Assembly (NCBI GenBank): GCA_037954665.1
Contig: JBBMOL010000057.1
Location: forward strand, 1,488,001-1,552,000
DNA: 64,000 bases
Reading direction: 5' to 3'
Source: Laguncularia racemosa
Taxonomy: Eukaryota > Streptophyta > Magnoliopsida > Myrtales > Combretaceae
The position numbers and the translations under genes are program-made. Below the pieces are notes generated by a model, which made no database searches, had not been told where the DNA came from, and worked only from the letters and a program-made list of their open reading frames with translations. Numbering within the stretch: position 1 is the first letter of the stretch; each line of letters begins with the position of its first letter. This document shows, piece by piece, positions 38,601 to 52,439 of the stretch.

Positions 38601-41600
38601 CAATCTACCAAATATTGAGTCTATTTACTAAACAAAAAGTATTCGTTTCTTTTAATTGTATTTCATAGAAAAAAAAGGATTGATTATTATTAATACATAT
38701 TACGTATATGAATGAAAGGCGATAAATATTAGTAATATTTTGAATGTAGTAGTGGATAGCTTTTAAAAAACCTCATTTCATATTTTATGAAAATTATCGT
38801 GTGTCAATTTTTGCTAATACTTATATATCATTAATCTACTCGTATAATATACTAGTAATGTTAGAAACTTTCTCATGTCACACATTTTCTAATTTTGATA
38901 TTACATAAGGTAATTCTCTAGTGTGATTTTCATAATGCATGAATTAGGATACATAAATTCCAACTTATGGTACTTCAGCATGAATAAATAATTACAATAC
39001 ATAAAATAGCTCTTTTGAAGAGAAAAATCTTTATATTGAAAAGATAACAAAATAATAGAATGCAAGTAAAGGTAGGAATGCTTATCGCTTGTGACTAATA
39101 GTTTGCAAGGGATGACTATAATTCCTGTTTTCGATAAATAATGATCTCATATTGAGTTCACTAACTATGTCATGCCATTAAGAGCATGGTCAATCTACAA
39201 CTCTCAAATCAGTGCTCCATATATATTACTAATTCCCTTCACAATAACTTCATTATGCTCAATTGACTTGTATCTAATGCAATTCCTTCATGTTGATGAC
39301 TTGCTAAGTTACAATAGTGACCTTAATGCTTACTTCCTACCAAATCGTTTGAGAGGTTTGGTGTGACCATCCGTTCGTAATTGGCTATCACTCACAAGTT
39401 TGAGTGGCTAAGCATAAACAATATACACATTATTTAAGGCTGATAGTTATTAGTTCAGTTATAACTATCCTACATACACATGCATCACATGAGAGTAGTC
39501 ATGTACCTAAAATTCACTTAAAGTCTTGATAATACTTAAAATATCATCAACATCTAAATCCAGCATATGGCATATCGATACTTAAATGTACTTAATGATT
39601 AGAAATCTTAAGGTTTATGCTTGATTTTCCATTTATATGTATGATTATAAGCCTATTTGGCTCACAAAAGGTCCCTAAATAGTTATTTGATAGACCTATG
39701 AGTGACAGGCGATTACTTAAAAGTATAGAAGCCAAGTGTTTGACCTTTGTTATAGAACGATTGATTAGGGGGTTAGGGGTAATTTACCACCTTATATCAA
39801 GTGATCAACTTGTTTTTCTTGTATGGGGTAGGTCGAGTTGGGATACCATGGGATTGATCGAGCCTCTTCCTAGGTTGACTTTTTGATTGGATTTTAACTT
39901 CTTTTTTCATCTTTTCCTAGTTTTTTTTTTATAGTTTGCTTCATATTATGATCCAATTTATGATAAATCTAAATTATATGGTCTCAAATATTACAAAATT
40001 ATATTAAGTCTAATTTTATTGAATGTTCACATCTAAGGGTTTATCAAACTTCATATTTTATTAGAATTCCTCAAGGGTCTACTGGGGATTACTAACCTTC
40101 AACACAAGAAATCTTAGATCACGATGGCTCTTTGAGCAAGTAGTCAAATATATAATCGCTTCATTGAGCAATTTCTTATATATAATGTAATTAGAGTTGG
40201 ATTTTTTTTCAAAGGAGTCTATTAAGAACACCTTAGTTTGTTTATGGACACTTGTGTATTCTGTAAGAGATCCTTAAAATCTCACTACAGCTTCACCAAA
40301 AGGGATTTGAGTTAGTATTTATTTATTTCTTGATCGATAAACAAACACAATAAGATTTACCGCGGAGAGATATTACCTTTAAATTGCTAAGGAAGAATCC
40401 CACTACATCTAGCAAGAATAATCGACAGTAATGGCTAAGGAGAGAGAGAGAGAGGAAGGGGCGGTGGCCTTTCAGGAAGAGGCAGAGAGGGAGTTTTTTT
40501 TTTTTATTATTATTATTATTGTTCAGAGCTCAGTAAGTCTAAAATAATAACAGTACTTTAGTATTTTAAAGAGGGTTTAAGAGCAGATTTACCTTTATGT
40601 CTTCAAGTTTAAATTATTTATTGGGATATTTCAGGAAATGTGATATTATCGAATCTCGAATATATATTATTCTACACAAGTATGAAATCTTCTCTGCCCA
40701 AGACAATATATATCAGTCCTGTCCAATTTTATTTTAATTATGCTCCTAATTTGACACAAAGCATAAAAAGAGCAAAACTAGCTGTGAGCACGTGCTTTTG
40801 ACGCGTATGTTTGCCTCTATTAATATCGTTTGCTTCCTTTATTTTATTTTTCTGATTTTTGTTATTTTCAGTAATGTAGCTTCTACTAAGCTTCCTTTCG
40901 ACAGATACATAGTGCCATCATTATTGAGTTAAAGTTTTATTTTAGGTGTAATATTAGTTGTGTTCAGTTTAGTTAGCTGTCACTTGTCAGTCTCTCTATT
41001 TTACTTCTTAAGATTTGTTTCAAAAAAAAAAAAAAAATATGCCCAATTTACCTGTATACCACGTTGGTATTGGATTTCAATAACCATCGTATTTTTTCAC
41101 TGTATGATTTGAGTCATAGCTTTAATTAGAGCTCTTATGTGTGTCGTTAAGGGTTAACCTTGTTTACTAAGCAAGTTGAATGTTTAGTTCGATTAGATTA
41201 AATGTCTAAATGAATTTTAATTGAGTTTAAAAATTAGTTGTTTTTTTATGTAAATTTAAATATCGATATTATGTTAATTAAATAAGTTTAATTGAATTGA
41301 ACAAAATATCACGTCTCAATTCAGTTCATTTTGCAGTCCTAATAATCTGAGAAAGATAATATCATGTTATTAGTTACAGAAACTTGGTTATAATTAAGTG
41401 AAATAGTGTTAGTGTTTATATATATTAGTCCACGTAATACTTACTATTACAACTGAGTCCAGGTCATTCACAGCCTAAATGCTCAAGTCGTTTAACTCCT
41501 AACCAAGCAACCTAACTCCAAAAGTGCAAATAGATCTAAAACAGTTGAATAATTTAAATTTTAAATCCGAATTGAACTCGGCAAAAAAAAAAAAAAAAAA

Positions 41601-42924
41601 AACCTATGGCTGCTTTCCTGTAAATATTGGGAAACCCACCCGTGTAGGTTTGAAATTACAGAAAGAGGCTCCAAAGCCATAACTATATCCACATGTACAC
41701 GAGTCACACGACTAGCTGCAATATAAACATATTTATGGGGTCAACTCAGTCTACATGTGGATCCAAGTGTGCTAAACTTCAACTCTTTCGGCCAAAACAA
41801 CTGAAAAAACGTGCCTAACTTCGGTCCTTGTTTGCGGGACGTTGTTGAGGTCCCAACTGATATGACTGACTTTCTCTCGTGAAAACTTCATTAACATGAA
41901 AAATGGCTGCCAACCAATACTACATCACGTAAATTACAAGGTAAATAAGTAATAACAAATAAGAATTCGATGCCATTGAATGCTTAATTATAATTAAAGT
42001 GGTTATTTCGATAGTTTTAGTGTTAATTTCTAGTTTGATGATACAATATCGTAATAGATAAAGTATTAATACTAATAATATGGAAAGATATACTAACTTT
42101 CATTTTAAATTTATTTATTTTTAATCAACTGTACATTAATGATTATTTATTGAAATTACCAATTTAGTTTCAAACTTTTTCTAACGTTGAATGCAGTATA
42201 TTTAATAAAGTTTATAGCTCATTTCGTTTTGCACACAATGATATACATGGGCTTATGAGGGCTACCAGGTGTATACCTGGTGTAATGTACATGTTGTACT
42301 CGTTTAATGTTACATTTTACAAAATGGACTGATTTGTTAACCTATATATGAATCAATTGTTGAAAAATTTGAAGATTTATAACTAAATTAAATATTAATC
42401 AAAAGGGGTAGAATTGAATACTTGTTATTTCTATGAGACACCTAAAGTTTGTATAAATTTTTATTATTGTATGAAACAACCTTAAAAAATAATTGAAAGT
42501 CAAGCAACATTTTTATAATTTGGGAAAGAGGGAAAATAGAAAAATTAACTCTTGTAATATCTATGTTACACACTCCTTACATCGAAAAAACCATTTACAA
42601 ATAAAGCTAACTAGACTAGATTTTTCACCTTAAGGATTGTTTATTTTACCATAATTTGTTTTATTATTTAACATAGATACTTTCTAAAAATTCATCAATT
42701 ATAGGATTCTTCTAGACTAAGTACACTTGGAATTTTAATGACTGTTGAGTTGCTATATTGAAAGGTCTTGATGCTAAGAGTACCATTATATCTCATTTGG
42801 GCTAATACGATAACCTAGTCTCAATTTATATCCTTACACCATGTTTAAGTTCACAACAAATAGGGAGGATCAAGTGATGATCCAAATATTTGCTCTCTAT
42901 CTTAAATTCATTCAAATGGTGCCT
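32691..42924. other. gene-poor stretch; only simple repeats
   Basis: About 10 kb of AT-rich DNA contains no ORF that looks real. Simple repeats include AAT at 35335-35356, AG at 40439-40454, a T run followed by ATT repeats at 40495-40520, and long A or T runs. A short hairpin, CCAGGTGTATACCTGG, lies near 42265. Degenerate transposon sequence is likely but I could not assign any. Confidence 0.5.
37068..37140 (+). repeat. 41-bp tandem duplication, two copies
   Basis: CATATTCTAAACATGGTATA followed by (G/A)TTGAAAATTAT occurs at 37068 and again at 37109, 41 bases apart, with one visible change. It is a recent small duplication in otherwise featureless DNA. Confidence 0.8.
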
Positions 42925-44466
42925 TTAGTAATGTAGTACATGCTTCTTAACAAAGTACTCCACATAATTGTAGAACGTCTTCTTTACCAAAGCAGTAATA
43001 GATAACCCCCGAGCGTCCTTTAACATGGAATTGTAACTTTTAACAATGTTGGAGGTCATATACCTAAATCTATAACAATCGTCATGATCTGCTCCACCCT
43101 TAATCAATTATGTTCCAAGATTTATGTTTTTTATGGCATTTAGAAGAATATGAAGTTCATTGTAAGATTTCTTCTAATTTCAGTACACATGCTCTAGAGC
43201 TTGTTTCTTTCCCTTCTAAACTTGTTTCTTACTTATTCTATAACTAAATTTTTGTTCAATAACAGAACTAAACTCTGCAACTTTCATACCAGGATTGTCC
43301 CTAACAAGATTTACAAATCAACTAGCAAGAAGATTGCAATCTAATTATGGGTGATCCTAACTAATCAATGGGTTATTGCATGTGTATGAACCCTCAAATC
43401 TCATGATTATGAACACACCCTCCAACTTCTTCTTTTGAGCTTGAAGCATTCATTTACAATCGTCGCCTCTTCTCAAGTAATAAACAGACCAAAGTAATGG
43501 ACTGGATTCTATAACAGTAAAGTTACAATGGTTCTTCATATAGTAAAACTTCACTGCTTGAATCACATCTACTTTTATTCTAAATCTTATGTTCCTGTAC
43601 AAATCATCACTACTGTTTAAACCACTGCATATATTATTTTGCTCCTACTTGAAATAAATATAACCATTATCACCACTAATGTTGTAGTATGGAACATGAT
43701 CTCTAGCTACCATGCTTGGTGACTCAGCCTGCTTTGATCGATATATTACCTATGTCGAGTATGCATGTACGGTTGGAGAGTCCTCTTTAGGTATTTCATT
43801 TCCATCGTTTTCACTTTCTTCATCTTCTTTCTTAGAACTCTTCTCATTATCGGTACTCTCTTCCTCAACACCCATTCCTACATTAACGTTTGTAGCAGTT
43901 TCTACTCCTAAATGAACTATGTATGGATTAGGTGTCTCTATTCGTTGTAATATTGGAACAATTGCTCTATCTACTTCATTTACATCATTGCCTTCTATCA
44001 GGGTTGGAATCAAGGGTTCAAATGTTGGCAACTCGAGTTGCATTTCTTCCATATTATGTGATGAATGTGGCTATCTACTTGCTTCGAATTTCTGCCTTTC
44101 GAAGGGACCCCTTAAATCATCAGAAATTTTGATGTATAAGTGTTGTATGTTATGATCTCCATAGGATTAAACTATTTTAATAAAAATTTCAACATTTTCA
44201 TCATTTCTAATTACCACTAAGGCATAAGATATACTACCTCCATTGAGCACGAAATGCCTATGAATCATGTCAACCCTCACTTCGGTTGAATTGACTCTAA
44301 TGCTCTGATATATTTTGTATAACAATTTGATGTAATCAACATTTTTCTTCATTTTCAACTTTTTGACAAGATCCTTATCATATTCTAATCTCCAATTACC
44401 AACCACAATATTTCCCAATATGTAGATTATCAATTTCATGTAGTCAATCATTGTTTTCTTATTCAT
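42925..44466 (-). pseudogene. Mutator-like (MULE) transposase with catalytic core deleted
   Basis: On the minus strand the N-terminal region (44466-44167) resembles the PB1-like domain at the start of plant MURA-type transposases. An acidic linker follows (44052-43750). Next is a MuDR DNA-binding region with wording such as AVKFYYMKNHC and SSPLLWSVYYLRRGDDCK (about 43570-43450), then MRFEGSYTCNNPL (about 43410-43370) and KSYNELHILLNAIKNINLGT (about 43170-43115). It then jumps to YRFRYMTSNIVKSYNSML (about 43073-43020), which in full transposases lies beyond the DDE core. Roughly 200 residues carrying the catalytic triad are therefore missing. The C-terminal SWIM zinc finger is not seen either. 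In-frame stops and a frameshift are present. It might once have bound Mutator-type terminal repeats; it cannot transpose. Confidence 0.82.
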
Positions 44467-47400
44467 AATAAATATATATTATTAGTTTTTTTAAAATGAT
44501 AATTTTAAATAACAAATTGTGAAAATTAGTCCACAAAAAAATCACAAATTTTTGTATCAATTTTAATTTAAAATTTTCCCATTATTTCGCAACAAAAAAT
44601 CGCACATCTAAATAACAATACTATTAAAAATTATTTCACAAACTAGAAATTACAAACTTTCGTTACAATATTTTTTTCATAACAACACAGATAATATTTC
44701 AAATTTGATATTTACAAATAATATTAAATTTTTCATTTGTATAAAGTATTATCATACTAAACTAAAAATTAACTATCATATGTTATATATTACGAGATCT
44801 ACATAAATCATATCTAATATATTACAAACTAACAATAAGCAATAATATTTTTTATAAAACATAACATTACAACAATAATTTTCTCAAATACTATTATTAA
44901 ATACAGTAAAAAAAAAACTTTAACTTTTTGTAAAAAAAGTACTACAATTGATTAATTGTTGATGAAATAATATATTTCAGTGTATTAGTCCAAATCCCAC
45001 CTCTTCAATCTGCACAAGCACTTTTCTTCTTCCTGCAATGAGAAAAAAAAATGAATAAATAGAGTTTGTAGAAGGAAAAATAAAAATAAATTTCTTCTAT
45101 TTCTATATTTATATTATTAATTTAACACACTATAGTGTCAATGACTTACTTTTTCAATGGATGGTCGATGTTAAAGTAAAAGAGAAAAAGTGGATGGTGG
45201 GATTAGTTTTGCGGCAGAAATGAAAATGTACATCGAGTCTGCGCTTTCAATACAATAAGTATAATTATTATTGATATAATATTTACGAAATTTTTTAAAA
45301 ATTCACAAAAGTGTTCTTAAAAAATTTAATCTAATTACACAAAAGCACTTTTTTTGAAGGCTACCACAAAGATCATGATTGTTTTTTTTGATGAAGTAAG
45401 TCTATACAAAAATAAAAGTTTTTTCTAGTTAGTGTTTTAATAAAGGCCCTCAAGGCACTCGCTAATATTTCCCAAAGCTAACAAATATCATTGGGCCACA
45501 AGTTAGTAAACTTATTATCTTTATAAATCCAATTTTAAGCCTTACAATAAAATAAATGCATAAAAGAATGTAAAAGTTTTTTTTTTCTCACTAATAAGTG
45601 GCATTAAAGCATTAAAACATTTTTCTATATAATATATGTGTTAATCTCAAAAAGTACTTAATAAAAGTTAAAAGAAGAAAACTTGTTAACATTTTTATAT
45701 ACTTACAATTTCTTAAATAGGTAATCACGCCCGAAAATGTACAATATTTTTATTTTTCCGGCTATAGCAAAATTAGAACTCGGCAAAATAATTAAAAGGG
45801 AAAAAAAAAAAAAATCTAACGCTAAACCTAGCGAACTCATAACGCCTAACGGAAAGCCTTGAGCTTCTAGTTGCAATGATTATATTTTGTTGTTTGTTGG
45901 ACCATAGTGCTTTGGTCCTTGGGGCATTCAATGAATCATCCTAAAAGCCGGTAACCGGAGTTCCTGCAGGGGGTTTCCGTGGCCGTGACAAAAACGGCGT
46001 TAACCGCTCATTACGGAGGACTGTTCCTTTGACTTGCATGGCGTGTCTCCATCTCCCGTCGTCTTAACTTTCACTCAATTTTTAAAATTAGTTTTCTTAG
46101 TAAGTGTTATCTATACTTTCTTCATTTTGAACATTTTATATTTCAGGATTTTAGATGCCATTTATAACTTCTCCTCTTTCCCATCTTCACTTTTTAGAAG
46201 TGCTGTGTCTTATGTGTGTTTTTTTTTTTATAATTATAAAAAAAAGAAGGATTCAAAATTCATTTATTAAATCAAACATAAAAACTAATATCTATACTAT
46301 TTACTATTTAGTTATAATGGTTTTAGTGTATATTGTATTCTATACATATTCATTACAACAGTTTTAATAATGATTTAAAAAAAATTACCTATAAAAGTGA
46401 GTTACTAATAAATTATCATGAAAACATATACTTAATTCTCAAAATTTAATTATTTTTTATTCGAGTCTTTAGCTGTGAAATGGGAGTCGGATCCGGACAA
46501 GAAAAAGGGTTCATTTTTCTAAAGTTATAAAAAGTGTTGAAAAAATAAAAGAAAAGAAAAAGGAAAAGTAACAGATTTATCTCTTTTTTTCGGCGGTGAC
46601 CGTTGATTGCGGTTGGAAAATAAAAGCGTACTGACACGGGACCAACCTTTTTGACCACATCCGTCTCGTCGTTTTCATTTTTTTGCTTTTTTACTTATTT
46701 TTCTCAAGCGTGGAAATAAAGAAATTATCCGCGATTCCAGTTTGACCTGCTAGTGGCAGTAACAATATAACTTTTACCGGAAGCTGTCGGTGGGCCTTAA
46801 AATATTAAGGGTTTCATTCAGATGGAAAACTTAAAAATAAAAAAATAAAAAAAAGGATGGTAGTGAGTGCTGTTTGTCGGGTTGTCGGATTCTCATATCT
46901 GGTTACATTTATATGCCAATCTGTTTAGTGTTTACACTGTTCCATTCTCCAAATATAAATATAAATATGGAATGCTTTACAATTTTATTATTAAGATGAA
47001 ATGTACGGAGCCCTTTACACATCAACCTGATCTTAGAACGTAGAATTTTGCACTCCTTTAATACTCTTAAGGGACTTTTTTTTTTTTTTTTAACTTTCAT
47101 CTTTTTTTGTCTCATTCTAACACCATTTTCAAATTGAATTTGTGAAATAAAATACAGAAAAGGAAGGTGTAACTATATATATATAAATTTTTATGAAATT
47201 AAATATTTAATAAATCTCTATAAAGTTATATTTTATTTATCATTTATTTTAAATGATTTTATTAGAAAATCAAATGAAATCATTAATGAATAAAAAATAT
47301 ATTTTTTTTTTCAAAACTTTTTTTTATATACATAAACTTTCACTTTTCAATTTTTATTTCTCAATCAACATCTTCACTAACATTATAATAAGATACAACA

Positions 47401-50313
47401 AAGAAAATTTATGAGAAAAATCAAAATGGTTCAAATACAAATCTAATGGTTTTTTAAACATCATATTTCAAATAATTATAAATTAGATATATAATAGATA
47501 CCAATAAGATACTAATAAAAAATCCAAAAAGAAAAAAGGGGTTTGGACATGTGTTCGACGAGTTTAAAGAAGTACCAACTTCATTTTTCTTTTGATTACA
47601 GTAATAAACGGGAAAAAAAATGCTATCCACTTTTTAACCTGTAATTTTCAATTCAATTTACAAACCGAAAGAAAAAAAAAAAAAGAAAAATCCTTTAACG
47701 ACGAGCATGGGTTCATTGGACCACGGAAATGCACGAGTGATTGATTGTAGTTATGCATGCTCATGGCGTGGTGTACTTAGTTTGGATGCATGTAGTTTGT
47801 AGTAGGTGCATCTAGCTATGCATACACGTTGTTGTTAGTCATGTGGATGTGGGTGAGTAGTGTACTTTAAGTATTGTGTGTTGGTATGCAAAATTGCAAA
47901 TAAATGTATATTTATTGTTTTTGTAAGAAATATAGTCTATGTCTTGGACATATTTAAATTAGTCCATATTAAATTTGATTTAGGATTTCTTGTATTTAAT
48001 AATATATTAAATCTTAACTGATACTTGATAAATATATTGGATTCATTTATTTATTTTTATATAGATATCTAAATCGATCCTCTCTCTACCTATTAAGGTG
48101 AGCAATTATGAGAAAAATTAAAAGAACGTATTTTGGCTACCTGCTACGATAAAATGGTTAAGGGAGAGAAATTGGTTTTATCGAAGATTAAAAATAAGAA
48201 ATCTTTCCATCATGTTGAATTCTGCTTCAGGTATGCAATTTATTTTGCTATATCTAAATAATTGTTATTATATTCAATATCCATATAGACATGAAAATTT
48301 AATATTAATGGTATTGAATCCTTAAGAGAATTAATTAATTTTTAATAGTTTTTCAACTATAGATTACTAAACTAACATATAATTAATATATATTCTTATT
48401 TATATGTTCAAAAATTTTTACTAGATTTTAATTTAGTAAGCACTACTTTGACCTTATAGGTTATTATAACAACTCACTCAATTCATACAAAAATTTATAT
48501 TCGCTTATAATATCTTCACTTCTCCTATAACTTAGAGTATCATAATCACCTTTCAATCTCTTAAGTAGGCAACTATCCTATTATCTTGATATAGATATAG
48601 ATGATGAATTTAGGATAAGACTATTTGTGGTAAGGAAAATACTCTAAGAACTATAAAAGCTAACTTCACTTGCTTTTTTTTGTGATACATTAACAATTGT
48701 CCTATGATTGTATACATTGGGAAAGTTTTACAAGTTACGTAAATAAGTAATCTCCTATATATACTTTATTTGCTTTTAACCCTTTATTTTTAAAATTAAG
48801 TAGAGACATTCCCAAATCTTTAAGAAACGTTTTATTTTTTAAGTCTTTTATTAAAATACTTTTTTTTTTTAAATTAAGAATTCAAAGGCTCATTTACTAA
48901 AAAAAATTAATAATAAAAGAGATTAAATCCCCGCAGAACAAATATAAGATGTCATAGAAGACAATCATCAAGTATAAGAATGTAATATCCTACCAATTAT
49001 TATATATTTCTTTAGTAAGACAATCACGTTGGATTTTACAAGGTTTCTTTCTATATTGTCTAAACGAGATCGTGAAAGTCAACCGTTAACAATTTGTCAA
49101 AAATCCTGTTTTGGAATGCTAGCTTTTGCTATGCTAGTATCCATGCGACTCGCAAAGCTTAGTTTACAGCGAAATCGGAATTTTCACACCATTAATTACA
49201 TATTTTATACAAAACTGCACAATTTACAATGTATAAGGCTTAAGCGTGTAAAAAAAAATCAGTTAAAAATCGAATATTGTGAAATCCACTCACTGAAGTA
49301 AATGATACGTTTGTTATAACCCATTTCTAATAGGATTTTACTAAGGGATATTTTAGGAAACTTATTTAGATTTAAAAAATATTCTTTTGTGTTTTGATAT
49401 TTATTAATTATATAATTTATAGAAAATAGTATCTAAAAATATAAAACCTCCCTTTTTTATAACATCTTAATAAACATTTTCGAAAAACCCCGTTAACTTT
49501 AAAATCAAAAGTTTTGAATCCAAACACAGAATAAGATAATTTATGGATTTGACATACTTGCATGTTCTAATCATGATTCCAAAAATAAAAACAAGAAGGC
49601 AGTGTCCTTATGGACAAAATAATCTTATCTCTTGAATGAGTGGCGGTTGGCGTCTACTCCGACCCAAATCATGCTGTCTGGCTATCAATTGATCCATCCC
49701 ACTTGTAAAGTAGTAAAATTTTAAAAAAATTATATAAAAAATTTTAAATAATAAATAAAATAATATATACTTTTAAGTCAAGATAGCGAGAGGAACAATT
49801 TCGCAATATTAAAAACTTCGAAAAATATACAACAAAAATTCAAATATTACAATGTATAAATATTATTTTAATAATTTGTGGTAATAATAGGTTTTAAAAA
49901 TAAAACAATTAGGAAAAATAATCTTAACAAAGAAACCAAGATAACAAATGTAACAAATTGAATTTTACGAAATACATTATCAAATAAATTTAGGAAGCAA
50001 AGTAATTGGAAAATATCCGAATATAGATATATATAGACGAATAAATAAAAATAATTGTAAATCTTAACTTTAGTTTGGGTAAATTAAATTAAAAGGATAA
50101 ATTCTCCAAAACACGAATTTCGAACAATATTAGGTTAAATAATGAAATTACTTTAAATTATAGATCTAGGAATTTTAAATAAAAATTTAGAGTAAATATT
50201 TATATTCGGGATAATTAGATTAGTTTACACGTAATCTTTCGTAATAAATTGTTAAAAATATAAAATTTAAAGATATTCTTGGACGCGAGGAACACTATAA
50301 TATAAAATATAGC
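44467..50313. other. no gene seen
   Basis: The part to about 45250 may be the leader and terminal repeat of the Mutator-like element, but I could not match an inverted repeat on the other side. A GC-richer island lies at about 45940-46060. Near 47750-47830 the motif ATGCAT occurs three times. No coding sequence is convincing; the open frame at 49029-49301 shows no features. Confidence 0.45.
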
Positions 50314-50338
50314 ATTATATATATATATATATATATAT
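50314..50338 (+). repeat. AT microsatellite
   Basis: An uninterrupted AT dinucleotide run of about twelve units. It marks the change from AT-rich DNA to the higher-GC block that begins near 50380. Confidence 0.85.
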
Positions 50339-50639
50339 GCACAATTCTAATGAAAAAAAAATCTAGACACGATAACAGTAGGCGGCATTAGGCCTTCTTC
50401 ATCATGCCAGGCACAGGTAGCAAGCACATCAGTCCTCGACTCCCATTCCCATCCCTTCTCTTTTCCTTTTCTTTTCTTTTTTTCTTCTTCTCATCCGAGC
50501 TGCGTCTCCTTCAGTAGCTCTAAGTCGGGTCTGCTAGACCTTTACCTCGACGATAGTAGCAACAGGTCTGGAACCCCGTCATCTATCACATCCCATCCTT
50601 AGCTCTGTCCGAATCATCACCGTCAAGTTGGAGAGGTGG

Positions 50640-51060
50640 GGATGCCAGCGTGCGCGATTACATGCCTCCAATGGCTACAGCAACCACACTGATCGCAATG
50701 ACACAGCAATGACAGCAACGGCGGTGGCAGCGATGACACAACAACAAAGACAATGACCGTGGTAGCAACAACACAGCAATGCCGACAATGACGGTGACAA
50801 CATCTTTCAAATCATGTTTGCCTCATCTCCTTCCCCAACGATGGAGGTAACGTCGAACAACTTGGAGAAGACAACGACGACTACGACGGCATCAACTACA
50901 ATGGTAGCCACAACGACGACCACGACTACAACAAACAATGGCAACTACAACAGCTGTAACGACACGACGATAGTGGCAATGGCGACCCCAATCGTGGTAG
51001 CAGCAATGACCACAATCCCAATAGCGGTAACATCTACAAGAGCAACATCTCCACTTGCCC
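50640..51060 (+). repeat. low-complexity ACA/ACG/GCA trinucleotide-like block
   Basis: The block is a loose array of AAC, ACG, ACA, GCA and ATG triplets, complementary in style to 23357-23790. One frame (50814-51074) reads as a Thr-rich string and the other strand as a Cys/His/Arg-rich one; neither resembles a protein family. It is followed by a more complex stretch (51061-51420) whose origin I do not recognise. Confidence 0.55.
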
Positions 51061-51425
51061 TTATCCCTCCTTAAGCCCACACAAGCTTCCCATTTGTTTC
51101 TTACTTGTTCTCCCTTGTTTCCAGCCAGTCGTATTTGCGAGAAGAGAAGAGTCCAGAAATAACGTGTCTTGGTTTCGAGTGACAACATTCCAACTGTGGA
51201 AGGACGAGTTGGAAGACCAGCGTCTGATATTGGGAGGGAGCAGCAACAACATCCCAAGTGATCTAGTTTTAGGCGTACGTGTACTAATGGACCAGTGGGG
51301 AAGAGAGGATGAACTGGAGGAGAATGTGAGAAAGAAATGTTGTCTAGCGAGGAGACGTCCAATTGAGGAGAAGAAGTCGAGGAGATTATGTGTGTGAGAG
51401 AAGAGAAGGTGTGCTTGAGGAAGAG

Positions 51426-52108
51426 GAGACAGGGTTATGTGGTGTGTGCAAGGATGTGTGTATGTATATGTGATGGTAGGTGGTGTGTGCAAGGATATGT
51501 GAATGTGTATGTGATGGTGCGTGGTGTGTGCAAGGATGTGTGTGTATATTGATGGTGTGTGGTGTATGTGTAGGGATGATATGTGGTGTGTGCGAAAGGA
51601 GTGTATGCATATAGATGGTGTGTGGTATGTGCATTTTGTGTGTGTATGTGTAGATGCCATGTGGCTTGTGAAGGTATGTATTTGTATGGAAGGTGTGGGA
51701 TGTGTGGAGTATGTGTATAGGTGTATGGAAGGTGTGGGGTGTGTAGTACGTGTGTGTATATGGATGATGTGTGGAGTCCGTGATATGTTTGTATAAGTAT
51801 AGAAGACGTGTGGTGTATAGACATGTGTGTGTGTGTGGGTATGGAAGTTGAGTGGGGTATATGTGGGTATGTGTATAGAAGGCGTATAGTGTGTGCATGT
51901 GTATTGGTGGTGTGAGGTGTATGTGGAGTATGTGTGTAAATGTATGAGATGGTGTGTGGTGTGGGTATATGTGTATTTGTATGGGAGTTGTGTAGTGTAT
52001 GCAGAGTATGTGGGTAAGTATATATTGGTGGTGTGAGATGTAAGTGGGGTATGTGTGTATATGTGTAATGGTGGTGTGAGACATGAATGGAGTATATGTG
52101 CACTAGTG

Positions 52109-52141
<33 letters not shown>

Positions 52142-52330
52142 GACTTGAAGAGAAAGGAGGATAACAAAGTGCAGTTGTGTGTGTGTGTGTAATTAGATGT
52201 ATGGTATGGTTGTGTGTATGAATGTGTAGGTGCATGCGTAGTGTGCAAAGTGTGTATATATATGGATAGGAGTATGTTGGTGTGTGTAGGAAAGGTTGGT
52301 GTATGTATGATATGGAAGCATGAGGTAGAA
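51426..52330 (+). repeat. GT-rich minisatellite, period about 40 bp
   Basis: Successive units open with TGGTGTGTGCAAGGAT or worn forms of it. The early units are 41-42 bases and later ones vary around 24-45. A pure GT run is embedded at 52109-52136. Because CA-rich text has no stops, the minus strand is open in three frames for 232-434 codons of His/Thr/Tyr/Pro, which I do not regard as genes. Confidence 0.8.
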
Positions 52331-52439
52331 AGGACGGGAAACCCTGTAGATGAAGATCTCAACAAAGGAGAGAAAAAAGAATGGAAAGGTCAAACCGAGG
52401 AGGAAGAGGGAATTGCGTGAAGGAGGTGAGTGTATCTGT

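Noticed and set aside
51061..52365. 434-codon His/Thr/Tyr-rich open frame on the minus strand, with overlapping 232- and 266-codon frames
   Set aside because: It is the complement of a GT-rich minisatellite; three frames are open at once, which reflects lack of stops in CA-rich text, not coding.
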